Made by a program: the position numbers and the translations under genes. Below are positions 10,062 to 20,536 of a stretch of 64,000 nt of DNA, in pieces. The DNA is from Forficula auricularia. Lineage: Eukaryota; Arthropoda; Insecta; Dermaptera; Forficulidae. The notes under the pieces are model-generated. The model was given only the letters and a program-made list of their open reading frames with translations, ran no database searches and was not told where the DNA came from. How positions within the stretch are numbered: the first letter of the stretch is position 1; each line of letters starts with the position of its first letter. Location of the stretch: positions 8,581,294 to 8,645,293 of the forward strand of contig JALMQS010000153.1 of the NCBI GenBank assembly GCA_024734495.1, given 5' to 3'.

Positions 10062-10230
10062 ATTTTTTTTTTTTTTTTTGGCTTTATCGGATTCAACACA
10101 TTAGCGATACTATATATTTTAGTTAATTTTCAAATATGTAAGGATCAGACTAAAGTAGGATTGCCGAGAGTGGGGCTTGAACCCGGGCTAGCTTGATTAC
10201 GAGGCATATGCTCTACCCACTCGACTATTA
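10062..10230 (-). mobile_element. tRNA-derived SINE (minus strand)
   Basis: On the minus strand there is a tRNA-like head with an A box (AGTCGAGTGGGTAGAGCATA) and a B box (GGGTTCAAGCCCC), a body containing TATAGTATCGCTAATG, and a poly(A) tail (the T run at 10,062-10,079). Flanking GGTGAA and AGTGAA suggest a short degenerate target duplication. The tail motif AGTATCG links it to the SINEs at 53.5, 60.8 and 61.7 kb, though its tRNA head differs. The cloverleaf is not intact, so it is not a tRNA gene. Confidence 0.8.
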
Positions 10231-11600
10231 GTGAAATATCATTAAATATATGAAATTTGATAATAACATCTAATACGTCTTCGGATGCCTCAAGAAATAC
10301 TTTATATAACACAAAATTATTTACAATTGCTATAATACTTATATTGAAATGAAAATTTAATATTCAATTCAATTAAGTTTGATTTTTCTAAACATGAGAT
10401 GAAAAACTTAATTATATCTATCTATCTACTCTTATCTACTCTTATTAAACGAGCACAAATTGTGTATAGTATATATATATATTTGTTTGTATATATATTT
10501 AGTACCTGGCCACCGAGCGATGCTCATTTAATAATATAATATTTATATATTTGTATTTTTGTTCTATTTTCAAAACGGCTCCACCGATTTTGATGGAACA
10601 AACCCTATTAACAAGTTTTGAGGATGAGAAAGCGATCTGGCTAGGTCTGGACCTCGACAAATCTCATCTTAATTTATCTTTTCTTATTTAAAGTAATTAT
10701 TGATAGATGAAAATCTCAATAAAAAAGTTTGTTTACATTTTTTTCAATTATCTTTTATTTATTAATTGGTTTTTTAATTTTAAAATTAAATTATTATTTA
10801 TTATTTATTTAATTTATTAAAAAACTCGATAGATTGTTATTTAATTTAAAAAAAAATATATACGGAATTTAATTATATTTCTATATACATATAATCTGCA
10901 GAGTGGTAAACTAGGGAGTGAACGCCCCTTGGATAGCCTAGTGAGAAGTAAGTTCGACAGTAGCGCCAAGCGCATGGTTACCAGAGTTGTAAACTAAGGA
11001 GTGAACACCCTCGGGTATATATATGTCTAGATGATTTTCTCACTTTTTAACTAGGATATATTAATTACTATTATACTTAACCTCGTTTTCCTCCTTTAAA
11101 AAAGTTCTCTTTTACATTTCCAACCCCTTTCATGTTAAGATTAATGTTTTATTCTTTCTTCTCTCAACGATAATTATACAATCGGAAATTATGATAATCA
11201 TTTCAGCAGCTCTATTAACCATCGCGTGGTGCGTTTCTTATCGTTGTTCCGTTCCAACTTTATATAGGAGGAAAAACCTTCCTTTTTTTATGGCGTTCAT
11301 TATTCTATTTGAAATTTTATATGCGTAATAAAAATCGGTGGCAACCTCTTGCTACCTCAAAATAGAGAATCCAAGAGCTCACGTTCGTTCTCTTCGATCT
11401 ACTCAATTTCAATCTATTTAAATTTTATAGAGGTAAATCAATTCAAATATATATCAATGAGTCTCCGTTGCACCAAGGATTGGTCTAAGATGAGCAACTG
11501 AGGATCAATGGAGAACAGTGATTCACCCAATATATAAAAAATAATATAAATTAAATTTACGCCTATTAGAGGACTCTTTCTCCTCGAAAATCGACTAGAA
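10231..11600. other. AT-rich DNA with a Helitron-like end and a short direct repeat
   Basis: At 10,500-10,530 the minus strand carries GAGCATCGCTCGGTGGCC and GGTACTAA, the terminus of the GC-rich repeat, without its core. ACGGCTCCACCGATTTTGATG follows near 10,577, a phrase common in insect Helitron-like DNA. Near 10,891-11,005 a 25-base unit (GTAAACTAGGGAGTGAAC and GTAAACTAAGGAGTGAAC) is directly repeated. No gene was recognised. Confidence 0.4.
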
Positions 11601-11602
11601 CA

Positions 11603-11650
11603 GGGCTGGCCAACCCGCGGCCACCTGGCTTCATGACCCGGAAACTGTTT
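11603..11650. mobile_element. hAT left terminus (solo end)
   Basis: CAGGGCTGGCCAACCCGCGG is complementary to the right end at 1,120-1,207. It is followed immediately by fold-back family F, so only the end survives. Confidence 0.55.
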
Positions 11651-12225
11651 TGGTATCTGGGTTCGATTTCACTCTTCGACAAAAATTTGTAACAGTAAAC
11701 CTAAAAATGGATTCTAGTAGAGTTTTATACGATGATTATCATGCAATTTCACGAATTTTTAGAACGGGTCAGAGTTTTGAGATATTATCGGTCAAAAATA
11801 CGAAAAAGGCCATTTTGACCTATTTTCGAGCCCCATTAAATATTAAACAGCAATATTTGAAATCAAAATATTTTGTTGAAGTAATAGAAAACAGCTTTTC
11901 TTTGATTTTTCAAATTACCTCTATTTTTTAGCTCAATTAGAACTTCGAGTTATAATTAACAAACTAAGACCTTAGTTTTATGTATGTTTATTATCATTTA
12001 TAATCACGTAGTTTTAATTTTTTAGTTATAGTCAAATGTTGCTGATTAATGGGACTCGAAAATGGGTTAAAATTGCATTTTCGTCGTTTTAACGGATAAT
12101 ATCTTCAAAACAAGACGTAATCAGTAATTTTTATGGTGATTTTTGAATTCAGAGTTGGAAATTCATCAAAAATCAGCTATTTTTGAGCCCGAAACATTTT
12201 CATTTGTTGGGCAGTGTTATCAAGC
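11650..12225. repeat. Fold-back family F (copy 2)
   Basis: This is homologous to 7,440-8,118: CAATATTTGAAATCAAAATA, GAAAACAGCTT and the AACTTCGAGTTATAA centre are shared. The right arm has lost part of the sequence. A 93-codon open frame is not a real gene because the same sequence is noncoding in the other copies. Confidence 0.65.
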
Positions 12226-12417
12226 CCTTCTGGCATGTATGTGAAATTATTAACCCGTCTCAGAGAACAGTGCATTATCTTTAATTTGATTAAACAAGAT
12301 TCATCCCAGTTTGCAGTTTCTGAAATAGATGAATAGTTATCTTATGCAGCTCAATTATTTAAGGTAGTAATTAGTAGAGATTATGGTGTTGGTGCAAGGT
12401 GAAACATCTTTTATAAA

Positions 12418-12641
12418 TATAAGAGTAAATAAATATTATATTTAATATTGATTTACTATGAGTTAATGATACTAGGTCACTTATTTCACATTAAAATTAA
12501 AAAATTAAAAGATATGAAATTTTTTTTCTTTTTCCAATATATATATATTTTAATTTTTTAATTTAATGTGAAATAAGTGACCTAGTATCCCTAACTCATA
12601 GTAAATCAATATTAAATATAATATTTATTTACTCTTATCTT
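12418..12641. repeat. Fold-back repeat, ~100-bp arms
   Basis: Arms centred near 12,530 share AGAGTAAATAAATATTATAT and CACTTATTTCACATTAAA as inverted copies with very few differences. The left flank carries GGTGTTGGTGCAAGGTGAAACAT, the same minus-strand 3'-end motif as the type b hammerhead elements at 5.05 and 53.99 kb. It may be a relative that lost its ribozyme. Confidence 0.65.
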
Positions 12642-13033
12642 TATTTTGGTGTTCACCATATGGGTTTTCTTAGGATTATTTTGAAATTTAGATAGATTAT
12701 TATTTAAATACTTCTGCATCGATTGATGGCAAAACGAAATTTATGAACAATATATTATAGTTCCGGAGATATTAAATTCCAAAGATAGAGTTTTTCAGAC
12801 TCTTATACATTGCACTATACGGGATATCAGAAAGTTTACATACATATTTAATTATAATTAAGAAACTTTTCTTACCATTGTTATAAAAAACTAAACCAAC
12901 ATTAAACAATAACTAATACATTTTTAAAGACAATTTTAATTCATAGTTACAACACAGTTTCTGAGATAATAATTAATAAATAATGAAAAATGTACACTAA
13001 AAACAAGCCGGCAACAACGCATTTATTTCACCT
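12642..13033. repeat. Interspersed repeat family V, 5' part (copy 1)
   Basis: It matches 37,113-37,440 (shared GATTATTATTTAAATACTTC, TACGGGATATC, TTAAACAATAACTAATA). It continues into the 107-bp block and resumes after the GAAGTCGG element at 13,850. No coding sequence was recognised. Confidence 0.65.
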
Positions 13034-13140
13034 AAAAAGTGGGTTAACTTTAGTACTTTTTTGATGTTTTTTCGCTTCAGCCATTGTCGCAACAGCTTTC
13101 AATCGCTTATTAAGAACTTTTTTAATAAATCTCCCTTTAT
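13034..13140. repeat. 107-bp direct duplication, left copy
   Basis: The sequence from AAAAAGTGGGTTAACTTT to CTCCCTTTAT is repeated at 13,741-13,849 with only two extra T residues. The homologous site at 37,453-37,560 has a single copy and no insertion. Confidence 0.9.
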
Positions 13141-13740
13141 GTCGGTTGAAGTCGGTACCAAACAAACTATACCTATAAGCGAGCGTACCCGCCAAACGTA
13201 CTAAGTAAGATCCGTCGAGTGCGATTCATAAAAGGTATATGTTTGGTACCGACTTCAAAAAGTAATTTTATGTTAATATTTCGTAGTTTAGTTGTAACTA
13301 AATAAGATAATAATTATTTTATACCTTTTAGTGTATTTTATTTGTTGCATTTAATTTTTGAAGTCGGTTTTTATTTTTTCTTAAAAATTATTTTTATTTT
13401 TCTCTTTTTAGTGATGTTATTAATAGTGATCATATCATCAGAACTTGACCAAATTAATATGACACCATCCCTAAGACACCCCCTTTCGGATAAAAAAAGA
13501 ACCATCGAAATCGGTTCATAAACTAAGAGGTTAGGTCTAAACAAACCTAATAAAAAAGGTCTAATACCTATAAAAAAAAAACGAAAAAAATGGGACCAAT
13601 CGGAAGATAGACTGGACCCAACGCAAAAAAAATTTTCAAAATCGGTTTACAATTGGCGGAGATATGAGGTAACATAGGCACAAAAAAAAAAAAAAAAAAA
13701 TCAATCGAATAGAGAACCTCCTCCTTTTTTGAAGTCGGTG
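13141..13740. mobile_element. GAAGTCGG-ended repeat element (copy 1)
   Basis: The element begins GAAGTCGGTACCAAAC and ends GGTTCTC-type sequence followed by an A-rich stretch and CCTCCTCCTTTTTTGAAGTCGGT. Internal inverted GAAGTCGG/CCGACTTC motifs recur around GCGAGCGTACCCGCCAAACG. Further copies are at 17,985, 19,371, 20,537, 45,310, 49,688 and 54,240. I recall similar ACCGACTTCAAAAAAGGAGGAGG termini as abundant in Lepidoptera, but I cannot check that here. No coding capacity is seen. Confidence 0.75.
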
Positions 13741-13849
13741 AAAAAGTGGGTTAACTTTAGTACTTTTTTGATGTTTTTTCGCTTCAGCCATTGTCGCAAC
13801 AGCTTTCAATCGCTTATTAAGAACTTTTTTTTAATAAATCTCCCTTTAT
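13741..13849. repeat. 107-bp direct duplication, right copy
   Basis: Second copy of 13,034-13,140, followed by the continuation of family V. Such a long flanking duplication is not a normal transposon target duplication. Confidence 0.9.
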
Positions 13850-14095
13850 ACTCTACTTTATCTGACATTTCTATGATAAAATATATACAAGCTCGGACAT
13901 TGTTGCCAGATTTGTCAAACGAGCACGGGATTGGCTAGAAGTGGTACATAAACAGCAAAAAGTTTGGGGTTTATGAATTATGAATCCTTATTGTCTGTCC
14001 TATATACTCCTAACATTAACTTTTTGCTAGTATTGTCGCGATATACAACTACCATAAACTTTCGAAATAGTATGAATGAAAATTCTTAACAGGAA
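13850..14095. repeat. Interspersed repeat family V, 3' part (copy 1)
   Basis: It matches 37,556-37,760: TTTATCTGACATTTCTATGA, TTTGTCAAACGAGCACGGGA, TTATGAATTATGAATCCTTA and TAGTATTGTCGCG are shared. No protein-coding function can be assigned. Confidence 0.65.
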
Positions 14096-14322
14096 GAACC
14101 ATGCAAGGGTTTTATCTTTGAATGATAGCCAAGAATAAATAAAGAATGTGAGAGCAAGAGAAAATTATTGATTATTTCACGGGTTCTTAAAATTCTAAAG
14201 GTATTGTGAAATGTGTATTTATGGTGTTCCAAGGGGGAGAAGAAGAGGGCCTAAATGGTGTTGATGTTTATCTATTTTCTCCTTAGATGATACTAAATCA
14301 CTTCCAATATATGATCAAATAA

Positions 14323-14571
14323 CTAACTATTTACTCGGAGAGGGTAAAATGCATCCAGGCTAAGAATGGACAGGTGATGAGGGGTGGGGGGAGGCGAGAA
14401 TTGTCCCCCGTCCGGGGGTGAACCATGTTTTGGGGTTGAATCCATTCCAGGGGGTATAATTAACGAGTGGACGTGGGATTGGGTGTCACAGGACGGGCCA
14501 CTGTCACTGTCGCTGATTAATTGAAGGCACCTGCTGAGCACCACCGACACCAAACACCACTTCATAATCAA
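14323..14571 (-). CDS. Possible first coding exon of a secreted protein (unidentified)
   Basis: On the minus strand an 82-codon frame starts MIMKWCLVSVVLSRCLQ, a plausible short signal peptide, followed by an acidic and Pro/His/Gly-rich stretch (QFSPPPTPHH). The segment is GC-richer than its surroundings and has no repeat copy in the window, unlike nearly all other frames here. A CTCCGAGTAAAT sequence near 14,333 could be a splice donor. I do not recognise the family. It could equally be regulatory DNA that happens to be open. Confidence 0.3.
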   Translation of the reverse strand: MIMKWCLVSVVLSRCLQLISDSDSGPSCDTQSHVHSLIIPPGMDSTPKHGSPPDGGQFSPPPTPHHLSILSLDAFYPLRVNS

Positions 14572-15176
14572 TTCAAACTAATTGGACGCGCATTCAATAG
14601 GGGGTGGTGGTCAGCTCGAGAAATGCTCCACGTACTTCTCTCCAGTGGTGGATGGTGGATGAATTTTAAATGAAAAAAATGAATAAATATTTGACGAACC
14701 CTTTTTGTAGAGTTCAAAATCTAATTCATATTCTCTTCAATTCTACCATATATGAAAAAAAAAATTAAAACTAAACGTGAAGAAAAAACGAAAGATTAAT
14801 TGAAAAATCTATATCCTACAAGGGTCGCAGCTATACAAAAATGATACAAGTTATATAGGTTTAATACGATTGAAGTAGTTTTTGGAGACGGACTTATAAG
14901 TGAATTTAATGGCTTTTGATAAGGCAGACCAAGGTTCAAAAAAGAGATAATAGTGTCCGAACGAAACAGGATTTTCAGCCGAAACCGAAATCGAACCTTT
15001 GGCCTGGGTCTCAGTTTCGGTCCAAGCCGAAACCGAAACTTATTTAGACTTGTCAAAATTGGTATTGTATACTGAAATCTAATATATTTTTTACACATAT
15101 ACAGAGAGGTAAATTGTGTTAATGAATTGAACAACAGTAATTGAAGTATGTAACAAAAATATTTATTTATATAAAA

Positions 15177-16022
15177 GACAAAATTGATACAGGTATCGAA
15201 ATCCAAGGTCAAAAGATCGCTATGTTAAGATTTGCCGATGACATTGCCCTTCTAGGAAGCAATAAAAATGAATTAGAGGACGCCCTGAATGGAATTAACC
15301 AAATCCTAATAGAAGAAATCAAAATGAAAATAAACAAGAATAAAACCAAGGTCCTAGTATGTACAAAAAAAGAACAAACGAGACAGGAATGCATCAAAAT
15401 TAACCAAGAAAACCTAGAAGGAGTTAAGGAATTCCGCTACCTAGGAAGTAAAATAACATGGGATGGGAGGAGCGAAAACGAAATTAAATCAAGAATTGCC
15501 CAAGCAAAAATGGGGTTTAATTCAAAACAAAAACTACTATGCTCCTCCTCAATCAGCTTAGAAAACAGGAAGTTGCTATTGAAGACATATGTATGGAGCA
15601 TAGCCATGTACGGGTGTGAAACCTGGACAATTAGAGAAGCGGAGAGAAAGAGATTAGAGGCTTTCGAAATGTGGTGCTACAGAACAATGATGAATATCAA
15701 ATGGATGGATAAAATTACAAATGAAGAAGTTCTTGGAAGCATCGGAAAAAGAAGAACCCTGTGGAAGAGTCTGAAGAAGAGAAGAGGTCAGATGATGGGG
15801 CACACACTGAGACATGGGGGACTGCTTATAGGGATATATTGGAAGGGGAGGTGGGAAAGAAAAGGGGAAGGGAAGACCCAGATTAGAATATTTCAACCAA
15901 ATAATTGGGGATATGGGATGCCAGACATTTAGAGAGATCAAACAGCTGGCGGGGGACAGAGTCGAGTGGAGACGGATTGTTGCATCAAACCAGTCTTAGG
16001 ATTGTATACTCAATGATGATGA
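15177..16022 (+). pseudogene. 5'-truncated non-LTR retrotransposon, reverse transcriptase C-terminal half
   Basis: The frame shows GIEIQGQKIAMLRFADDIALL, which includes the FADD catalytic box of reverse transcriptase, then NKNKTKV, FRYLGSKI and YGCETWTIREAERKRLEAFE, all characteristic of RTE-like endonuclease/reverse-transcriptase proteins of arthropods. Two frameshifts occur between about 15,825 and 15,880. After them QTFREIKQLAGDRVEWRR continues in another frame to a stop at 15,997-15,999. The 3' tail is TCAATGATGATGACA. Fingers domain and endonuclease are absent, so the copy is dead on arrival. Confidence 0.85.
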
Positions 16023-16052
16023 CAATATAAAAGTACTAAAATGGCTATAATC

Positions 16053-16172
16053 CAGAGAAACGACTTCCAAGAGGAATTATTTGAGGATATTGTGAAGCCC
16101 AAAGGTTTATTTATGCTTGAGGAATAACAACTACCTTTGGGCTGCACAAAACCCTTTTGGAAGTCATTTCTC
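16053..16172. repeat. Short inverted-repeat (MITE-like) hairpin
   Basis: CAGAGAAACGACTTCCAAGAGG and the complement of CAGAGAAATGACTTCCAAAAGG lie about 75 bp apart with a GCCCAAAGG/CCTTTGGGC inner pair. No coding content, and no second copy was found. Confidence 0.6.
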
Positions 16173-16346
16173 TGTTTATTTATTTATGGTATATTATTAA
16201 TTTAACACGAACAAAAATATAAACATGTTAATGAATTACTCTTGTAACTAAACTTTGTCAAAAATCAACACTTAGATATAAAGTAGATATAGACTCACTA
16301 ATTGAACATTTTAATTCTGTTCACAATAATCTTAAGACTAATATAT

Positions 16347-17006
16347 TGTTGTGCCGTCGAGAATTTTTCTTAAATATTAATATAATTATTCTTAAGGGTA
16401 ATATTTTGGCAGCCGGCTTCCCTTTTGATCCTCGATTGTGACTGTTTTACAATGGGTAAGGGATTTTACAACTTCCTGAACATAAAATGTCAAATGGCTC
16501 TTAACACATGTCGATTGTAAAAGTCATTTTTGCGTGGGAAATTTCTAGAGATTAAATTTCTAGAAATGGGAGGGCTCAATGATTTTAAGATACGCCCCGC
16601 TAATTAAGAATTTGGCCTATGAGAAGTAATTTTAAAATTTCGATTCTTCAGGCAGGTTTGAGTCAGTCAGAGAGTCAGTAGTCCTAAGTTGAAGCCCAGT
16701 TGGGGGTGGTCAGTTGTCAATTGGAGTTGAGAGACGAGTTTTAAGCTCTCCAGCCATCAGCACGGAGAAATGTAAATTTATAAAATAACTAATAAAAAAA
16801 AACCAATATTAAATAATACTCTTTTCTTTAAATACATCTCTCCTACTTCAATTACCATCAAATCAGCATCAGGACCGAAACAGGTCGAATCGCTTGGGCG
16901 CGTTACCAAACCTTTCTACGGGGAGCTTCTTCGAGATAAATCGTCAAATCGTCAACCTTTCTCTGGTCAAGAAGGGTTGCAACTAAAACTCTAAAGTGTT
17001 GTAACA
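16347..17006 (+). mobile_element. Solo LTR, diverged relative of the 23-28 kb retrotransposon
   Basis: It starts TGTTGTGCCGTCGAG and ends GTGTTGTAACA, flanked by ATAT on both sides (16,343-16,346 and 17,007-17,010). That is a 4-bp duplication, the same length as the CTAT around the intact element. Read on the plus strand it aligns along its length with the minus-strand LTR (TAAAAGTCATTTT, CGCCCCGCTAATTAAGAATT, TCTCTGGTCAAGAAGGGTTG). Divergence is considerable, so it is an older insertion reduced by LTR-LTR recombination. Confidence 0.85.
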
Positions 17007-17224
17007 ATATTATTCATTGAGATCTTGTGTTTAGCACTAGTAAATAAAAGAATAAGAACGACGCGCGACAATACACGAACACTGACTTTCCGCGCGGCCG
17101 AAGGTACGGCCGATTTTTGACCGAAACCGAAACTGTTGCCGAAACTAGATTTTTTAGCCGAAACCTAAACCGAACCTTCGGTCAGTCACTAATAATTATA
17201 ACTATTTTTTTTTTATTTAAATCC

Positions 17225-17275
17225 GACGATTCGGAGGTTTATTCCCTCCTTCTTCAGGGTTTTGAAAGGTGAATG
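17225..17275 (-). ncRNA. Degenerate hammerhead-like motif, type d
   Basis: The minus strand reads CTGAAGA, extra A, GGAGG/CCTCC stem II, then GAAT in place of GAAA, followed by CGTCGG. The 3' flank resembles 45,700-45,770. Loss of the invariant A suggests the ribozyme is inactive. Confidence 0.35.
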
Positions 17276-17285
17276 TAGGAAAGAA

Positions 17286-17905
17286 ATACAATGTGACATT
17301 CCCCTCTGCCTCTCTCAGTGGCAGTAACAATATTATACAGTATTTCACTCTCAGCAGAATTTAGTTAATTTATTGGTGACTTTATCATTGAATTTAGCAG
17401 ACAAATAGGATATTCTTCTACGACTATAATACCTTAAAATTTTTATACGATTTCGCTAAAGAACTCAGCTGAGTAAACATATAAATAAATTTTGTAAATG
17501 ATTAAAAAAAATATCGAGTGCTTGAGGAGACAGCAAGTGAGACCCACGAAGAAAAAAAATAAAGTCTTCGGGGGAGATATTTATGTATCCTCGTCGGCGT
17601 CGCAAAGGCGTCGTGAATGTATATTTAGGCCTGACGAAGGGGCCGGAAGAAGGAGAGACGTCATTACGAGGTGTTCGACTCATTTCAACAAGAAGAGAAG
17701 AGAGTGAACGAGTTAAAACAATAACAACCAATTTCAACTCAAGAGAGTGGTCCATTAAATAAATATAGATTCTCTTAATTTATTATTTCTCTTCTCCACA
17801 TCACTATAGGATAATTTTCTTTACGGCTCTAGCAATAGTTTTACAACATAATATGATCAATTTTAAAAGTACTTAGCTACAATGTAGAAAGAAATATATA
17901 TGCTC
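17286..17905. other. Unassigned region with a purine-rich single-copy island
   Basis: About 17,498-17,710 is GC-richer, contains CGTCGGCGTCGCAAAGGCGTC and short open frames on both strands without recognisable domains. The rest is AT-rich. It has no repeat copy in the window. Exonic or regulatory function is possible but unsupported. Confidence 0.3.
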
Positions 17906-17984
17906 TAGGGCAAGGGTCTTCAACCCGCGGCCCGCCGATATGTTTTCTGCGGCCCGCCAACAGCACTCTCAATAACGACTACAA

Positions 17985-18217
17985 AAAAATAAAAACCGAC
18001 TTCAAAAAAATGGCCATAGTGGGCAAACTTTAACTAATATAAAAATAAATAAATAATAACTCAAAAATCAAATAAAATTCACTAAAAGGTAAGTATAAAA
18101 TAATTATCTTATTTAGTTACAACTAAACGATGAAATATTAACATGAAATTACTTTGTGAAGTCGGTGCCAAACCTATAAGCGAGCGTACCCGCCAAACAT
18201 ACAAAGTAAGATCCGTC
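17985..18217. mobile_element. GAAGTCGG-ended element nested in the hAT copy
   Basis: It runs from AAAAACCGACTTCAAAAAAATGG to GCGAGCGTACCCGCCAAACA and AAGTAAGATCCGTC. It lies between the hAT left end and the transposase fragment, so it entered after the hAT element. Confidence 0.7.
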
Positions 18218-18226
18218 TTTTGATTT

Positions 18227-18948
18227 TTGTTAAAACGAGTTTTTGACTTGCGAAAAGAAATTGCCGATTTTATGCAAAGTAAAGATAAAGCTGTGCCGCA
18301 TTTCACCGATTTGGGTTTTCTTACCGATATTACATCACAACTCAATGACATGAATCAGAAATTACAAGGAAAAAATAATCTAGTTCACGAATTACTTGAT
18401 TTTTTAAAAGCGTTTGAATTAAAACTCGAACTATGGATCAGTCAGTTCCAAAGAAACATTACCACGCAGCATTTTCCTCATCTGTCATTATTCCAGATTT
18501 CGAATATGGACAAATATATTTCTGCACTTCAGGATCTGAAAACACAATTCCATTTGCGATTCCTTGATTTTCGGAGAGACGAAAAGTACCTGAATTTATT
18601 TGCTCGTCCATTCAGAGTTTCGGTTGAAGAAGTTCCGGAAGAATTTCAGATGACATTGATAGAGCTACAGTGCAATTCATTGTCGTTGATTTGCTTGATT
18701 TCTATTCGAAATACGTCTCCATTACAGATTTCCCCAAAATCAGAGATCATGCACTGAAAACAATATCACTTTTTGGATCCACATATACATGTGAGCAGTT
18801 ATTTTCACGCATGAAAAACATGAAATCCAAAACGAGGACCAGAATCACCGATGTTCACCTTGAGAACAGTTTGAGGATTGCAACCAGCAATATTAAACCA
18901 GATATTGATAAACTGGTTAAAAATAAGCAGTGTCAGACATCTCATTGA
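18227..18948 (+). pseudogene. hAT transposase, C-terminal part (GTF2IRD2/Charlie-type)
   Basis: A 176-codon frame (18,227-18,757) resembles the central part of hAT transposases that gave rise to vertebrate GTF2IRD2-like genes. The dimerisation region then continues in another frame (18,670-18,948) with FGSTYTCEQLFSRMKNMKSK, RTRITDVHLENSLRIATSN and a C-terminal CQTSH. The switch of frame near 18,680 marks a frameshift. The BED zinc finger and the first catalytic Asp region are absent. The protein would have catalysed cut-and-paste transposition in the nucleus. Confidence 0.85.
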
Positions 18949-19370
18949 CCAATTGCATTGTATTGATTTTTATTTGCCCCTTTTGTTGATGTTGGCTCAA
19001 TAAATAAATGTTTTCTACTTATCTACGTGTTTAATCATCCTGACCATTGCCAATAAAAAAATCCTTATAAAAATACCTATGGACCGGCCCGCTGTGCAGA
19101 CAAAAAAATTTTTGGCCCTTGATTTGTAAAACGTTGAAGACCCCTGCTCTAGGGTTATTGGTAATTCGATAGAAATCTTGAAAGGGGTTATACTATAGCT
19201 AATTTCCAATAAATTTGATTCTATGAAAAAAGTGTTTGAAACTGTAGGTAGCACTAATTAATTTTTGGTTGCGCTGTCAATAATTACTTATATTTTTCTT
19301 ATTTAATTATTTTGCAATTTTTGTGTATGAAATAAACAATTGATTATTAATGAAAAAAAATAAAAAAAAT

Positions 19371-20334
19371 AAAACCGACTTCAAAAAACTTAAATGCAAC
19401 AAATAAAATATAAATAACTTAAAAATAAAATAAAATACACTAAAAGGTATAAAATAATTATCTTATTTAGTTACAACTAAACGACGAAATATTAACATGA
19501 AATTACTTTTTGAAGTCGGTTCCAAACAAACTATACCTATAAGCGAGCGTACCCACCAAACGTACCAAGTAAGATTCATAAAATGTATATATTTGGCACC
19601 GACTTCAAAAAGTAATTTCATGTTAATATTTCGTCGTTTAGTTGTAACTACATAAGATAATAATTATTTTATACCTTTTAGTGTATTTTATTTTATTTTT
19701 AAGTTATTATTGTTTTATTTGTTGCATTTAAAGTTTTCTGAAGTCGGTTTTTTTTTTTTTTTATAAAAATTATTTTTATTTTTCTCTTTTTAGTGATGTT
19801 ATTAATAGTGACTTAATATAATACCTTGCATGCATTTCGTAAGAGAAAGGGTCGGGCGAATGAATCAGAAAATGATAATAAAATTAAATTCATAAATATA
19901 GAAATTCTCTAGAAACGTTTGCGGGTTTTAAATGAACGTTTTAAGATTGATTTTTTTATAAAAGATTTTATTTATTATAATTTCGATTATTTGGTCATAA
20001 GAATTGACGATTTACGTTATTTCGCCATTGATCATATCTTCAGAACTTGACCAAATTAATAAAGTATCCCGCCTAATGTACCCTCTTTCCAATAAAAAAG
20101 AATCATTAAAATCGATTCATAAACAAAGAAGTTATGCCTAAACAAACATAACAAAAAAGGCCAAATACCAATGAAAAAAAAAACGGGACCAACCGGAAAC
20201 TAGACTGAACCCAATGCAAAAAAAATCATCAAAATCGGTTTATAATTGGCAAAGATATAAGGTAACATAGACACACAAAAAAAAAAAAAAAAATTCAATC
20301 GAATTGAGAACCTCCTCCTTTTTTGAAGTCGGTT
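19371..20334. mobile_element. GAAGTCGG-ended element (long copy)
   Basis: It starts AAAACCGACTTC and ends CCTCCTCCTTTTTTGAAGTCGGTT. The first 400 bp are themselves palindromic around GCGAGCGTACCCACCAAACG (centre about 19,545). A non-palindromic tail with AACTTGACCAAATTAATA and AATCGATTCATAAAC follows. This is the longest copy in the window. Confidence 0.75.
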
Positions 20335-20339
20335 AAAAA

Positions 20340-20450
20340 ATAAAATTTGTTTTGTAAATAAATTGTTGTTTTTTTCATAAGGTGGGTCGTGAAAAATCTT
20401 AAAACCACATACCGGGCCGTTGTCAAAAAAGTTTGGCAATCGCTAGCCTA
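20340..20450. mobile_element. hAT-like right end (remnant)
   Basis: ACCGGGCCGTTGTC followed by AAAGTTTGGCAATCGCTAG is the reverse of the CAGCGRTTGCCAAACTTT style of hAT left ends. No partner end was found. Confidence 0.4.
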
Positions 20451-20536
20451 ACCGATTGACTTGAAATTCGGGACATAGACTCCTGAGGGGTGAAGTAAGC
20501 AGTGTGATTCATAAAAAATAATTTTTATTACTTTTT

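Larger units (their letters stand above)
14949..17189. mobile_element. Nested composite with CCGAAACCGAAA-rich ends
   Basis: The left edge has GAACGAAACAGG, CAGCCGAAACCGAAATCGAACC and more, and the right edge has ACCGAAACCGAAACTG and CGAACCTTCGGTCAGTCAC, giving inverted GGTTCGGTTTCGG-like ends. The interior holds the truncated LINE and the solo LTR described separately. This may be an old hAT-like element, but no 8-bp duplication or transposase is visible. Confidence 0.35.
17911..19146 (+). mobile_element. hAT transposon remnant with perfect 8-bp target duplication
   Basis: Ends CAAGGGTCTTCAAC and the complement of CAGGGGTCTTCAAC are flanked by CTCTAGGG at 17,903-17,910 and 19,147-19,154. 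Both subterminal regions carry CGGCCCGC. At 1.24 kb it is much shorter than an autonomous hAT, because the N-terminal transposase region is missing and a GAAGTCGG element sits near the left end. Confidence 0.92.
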
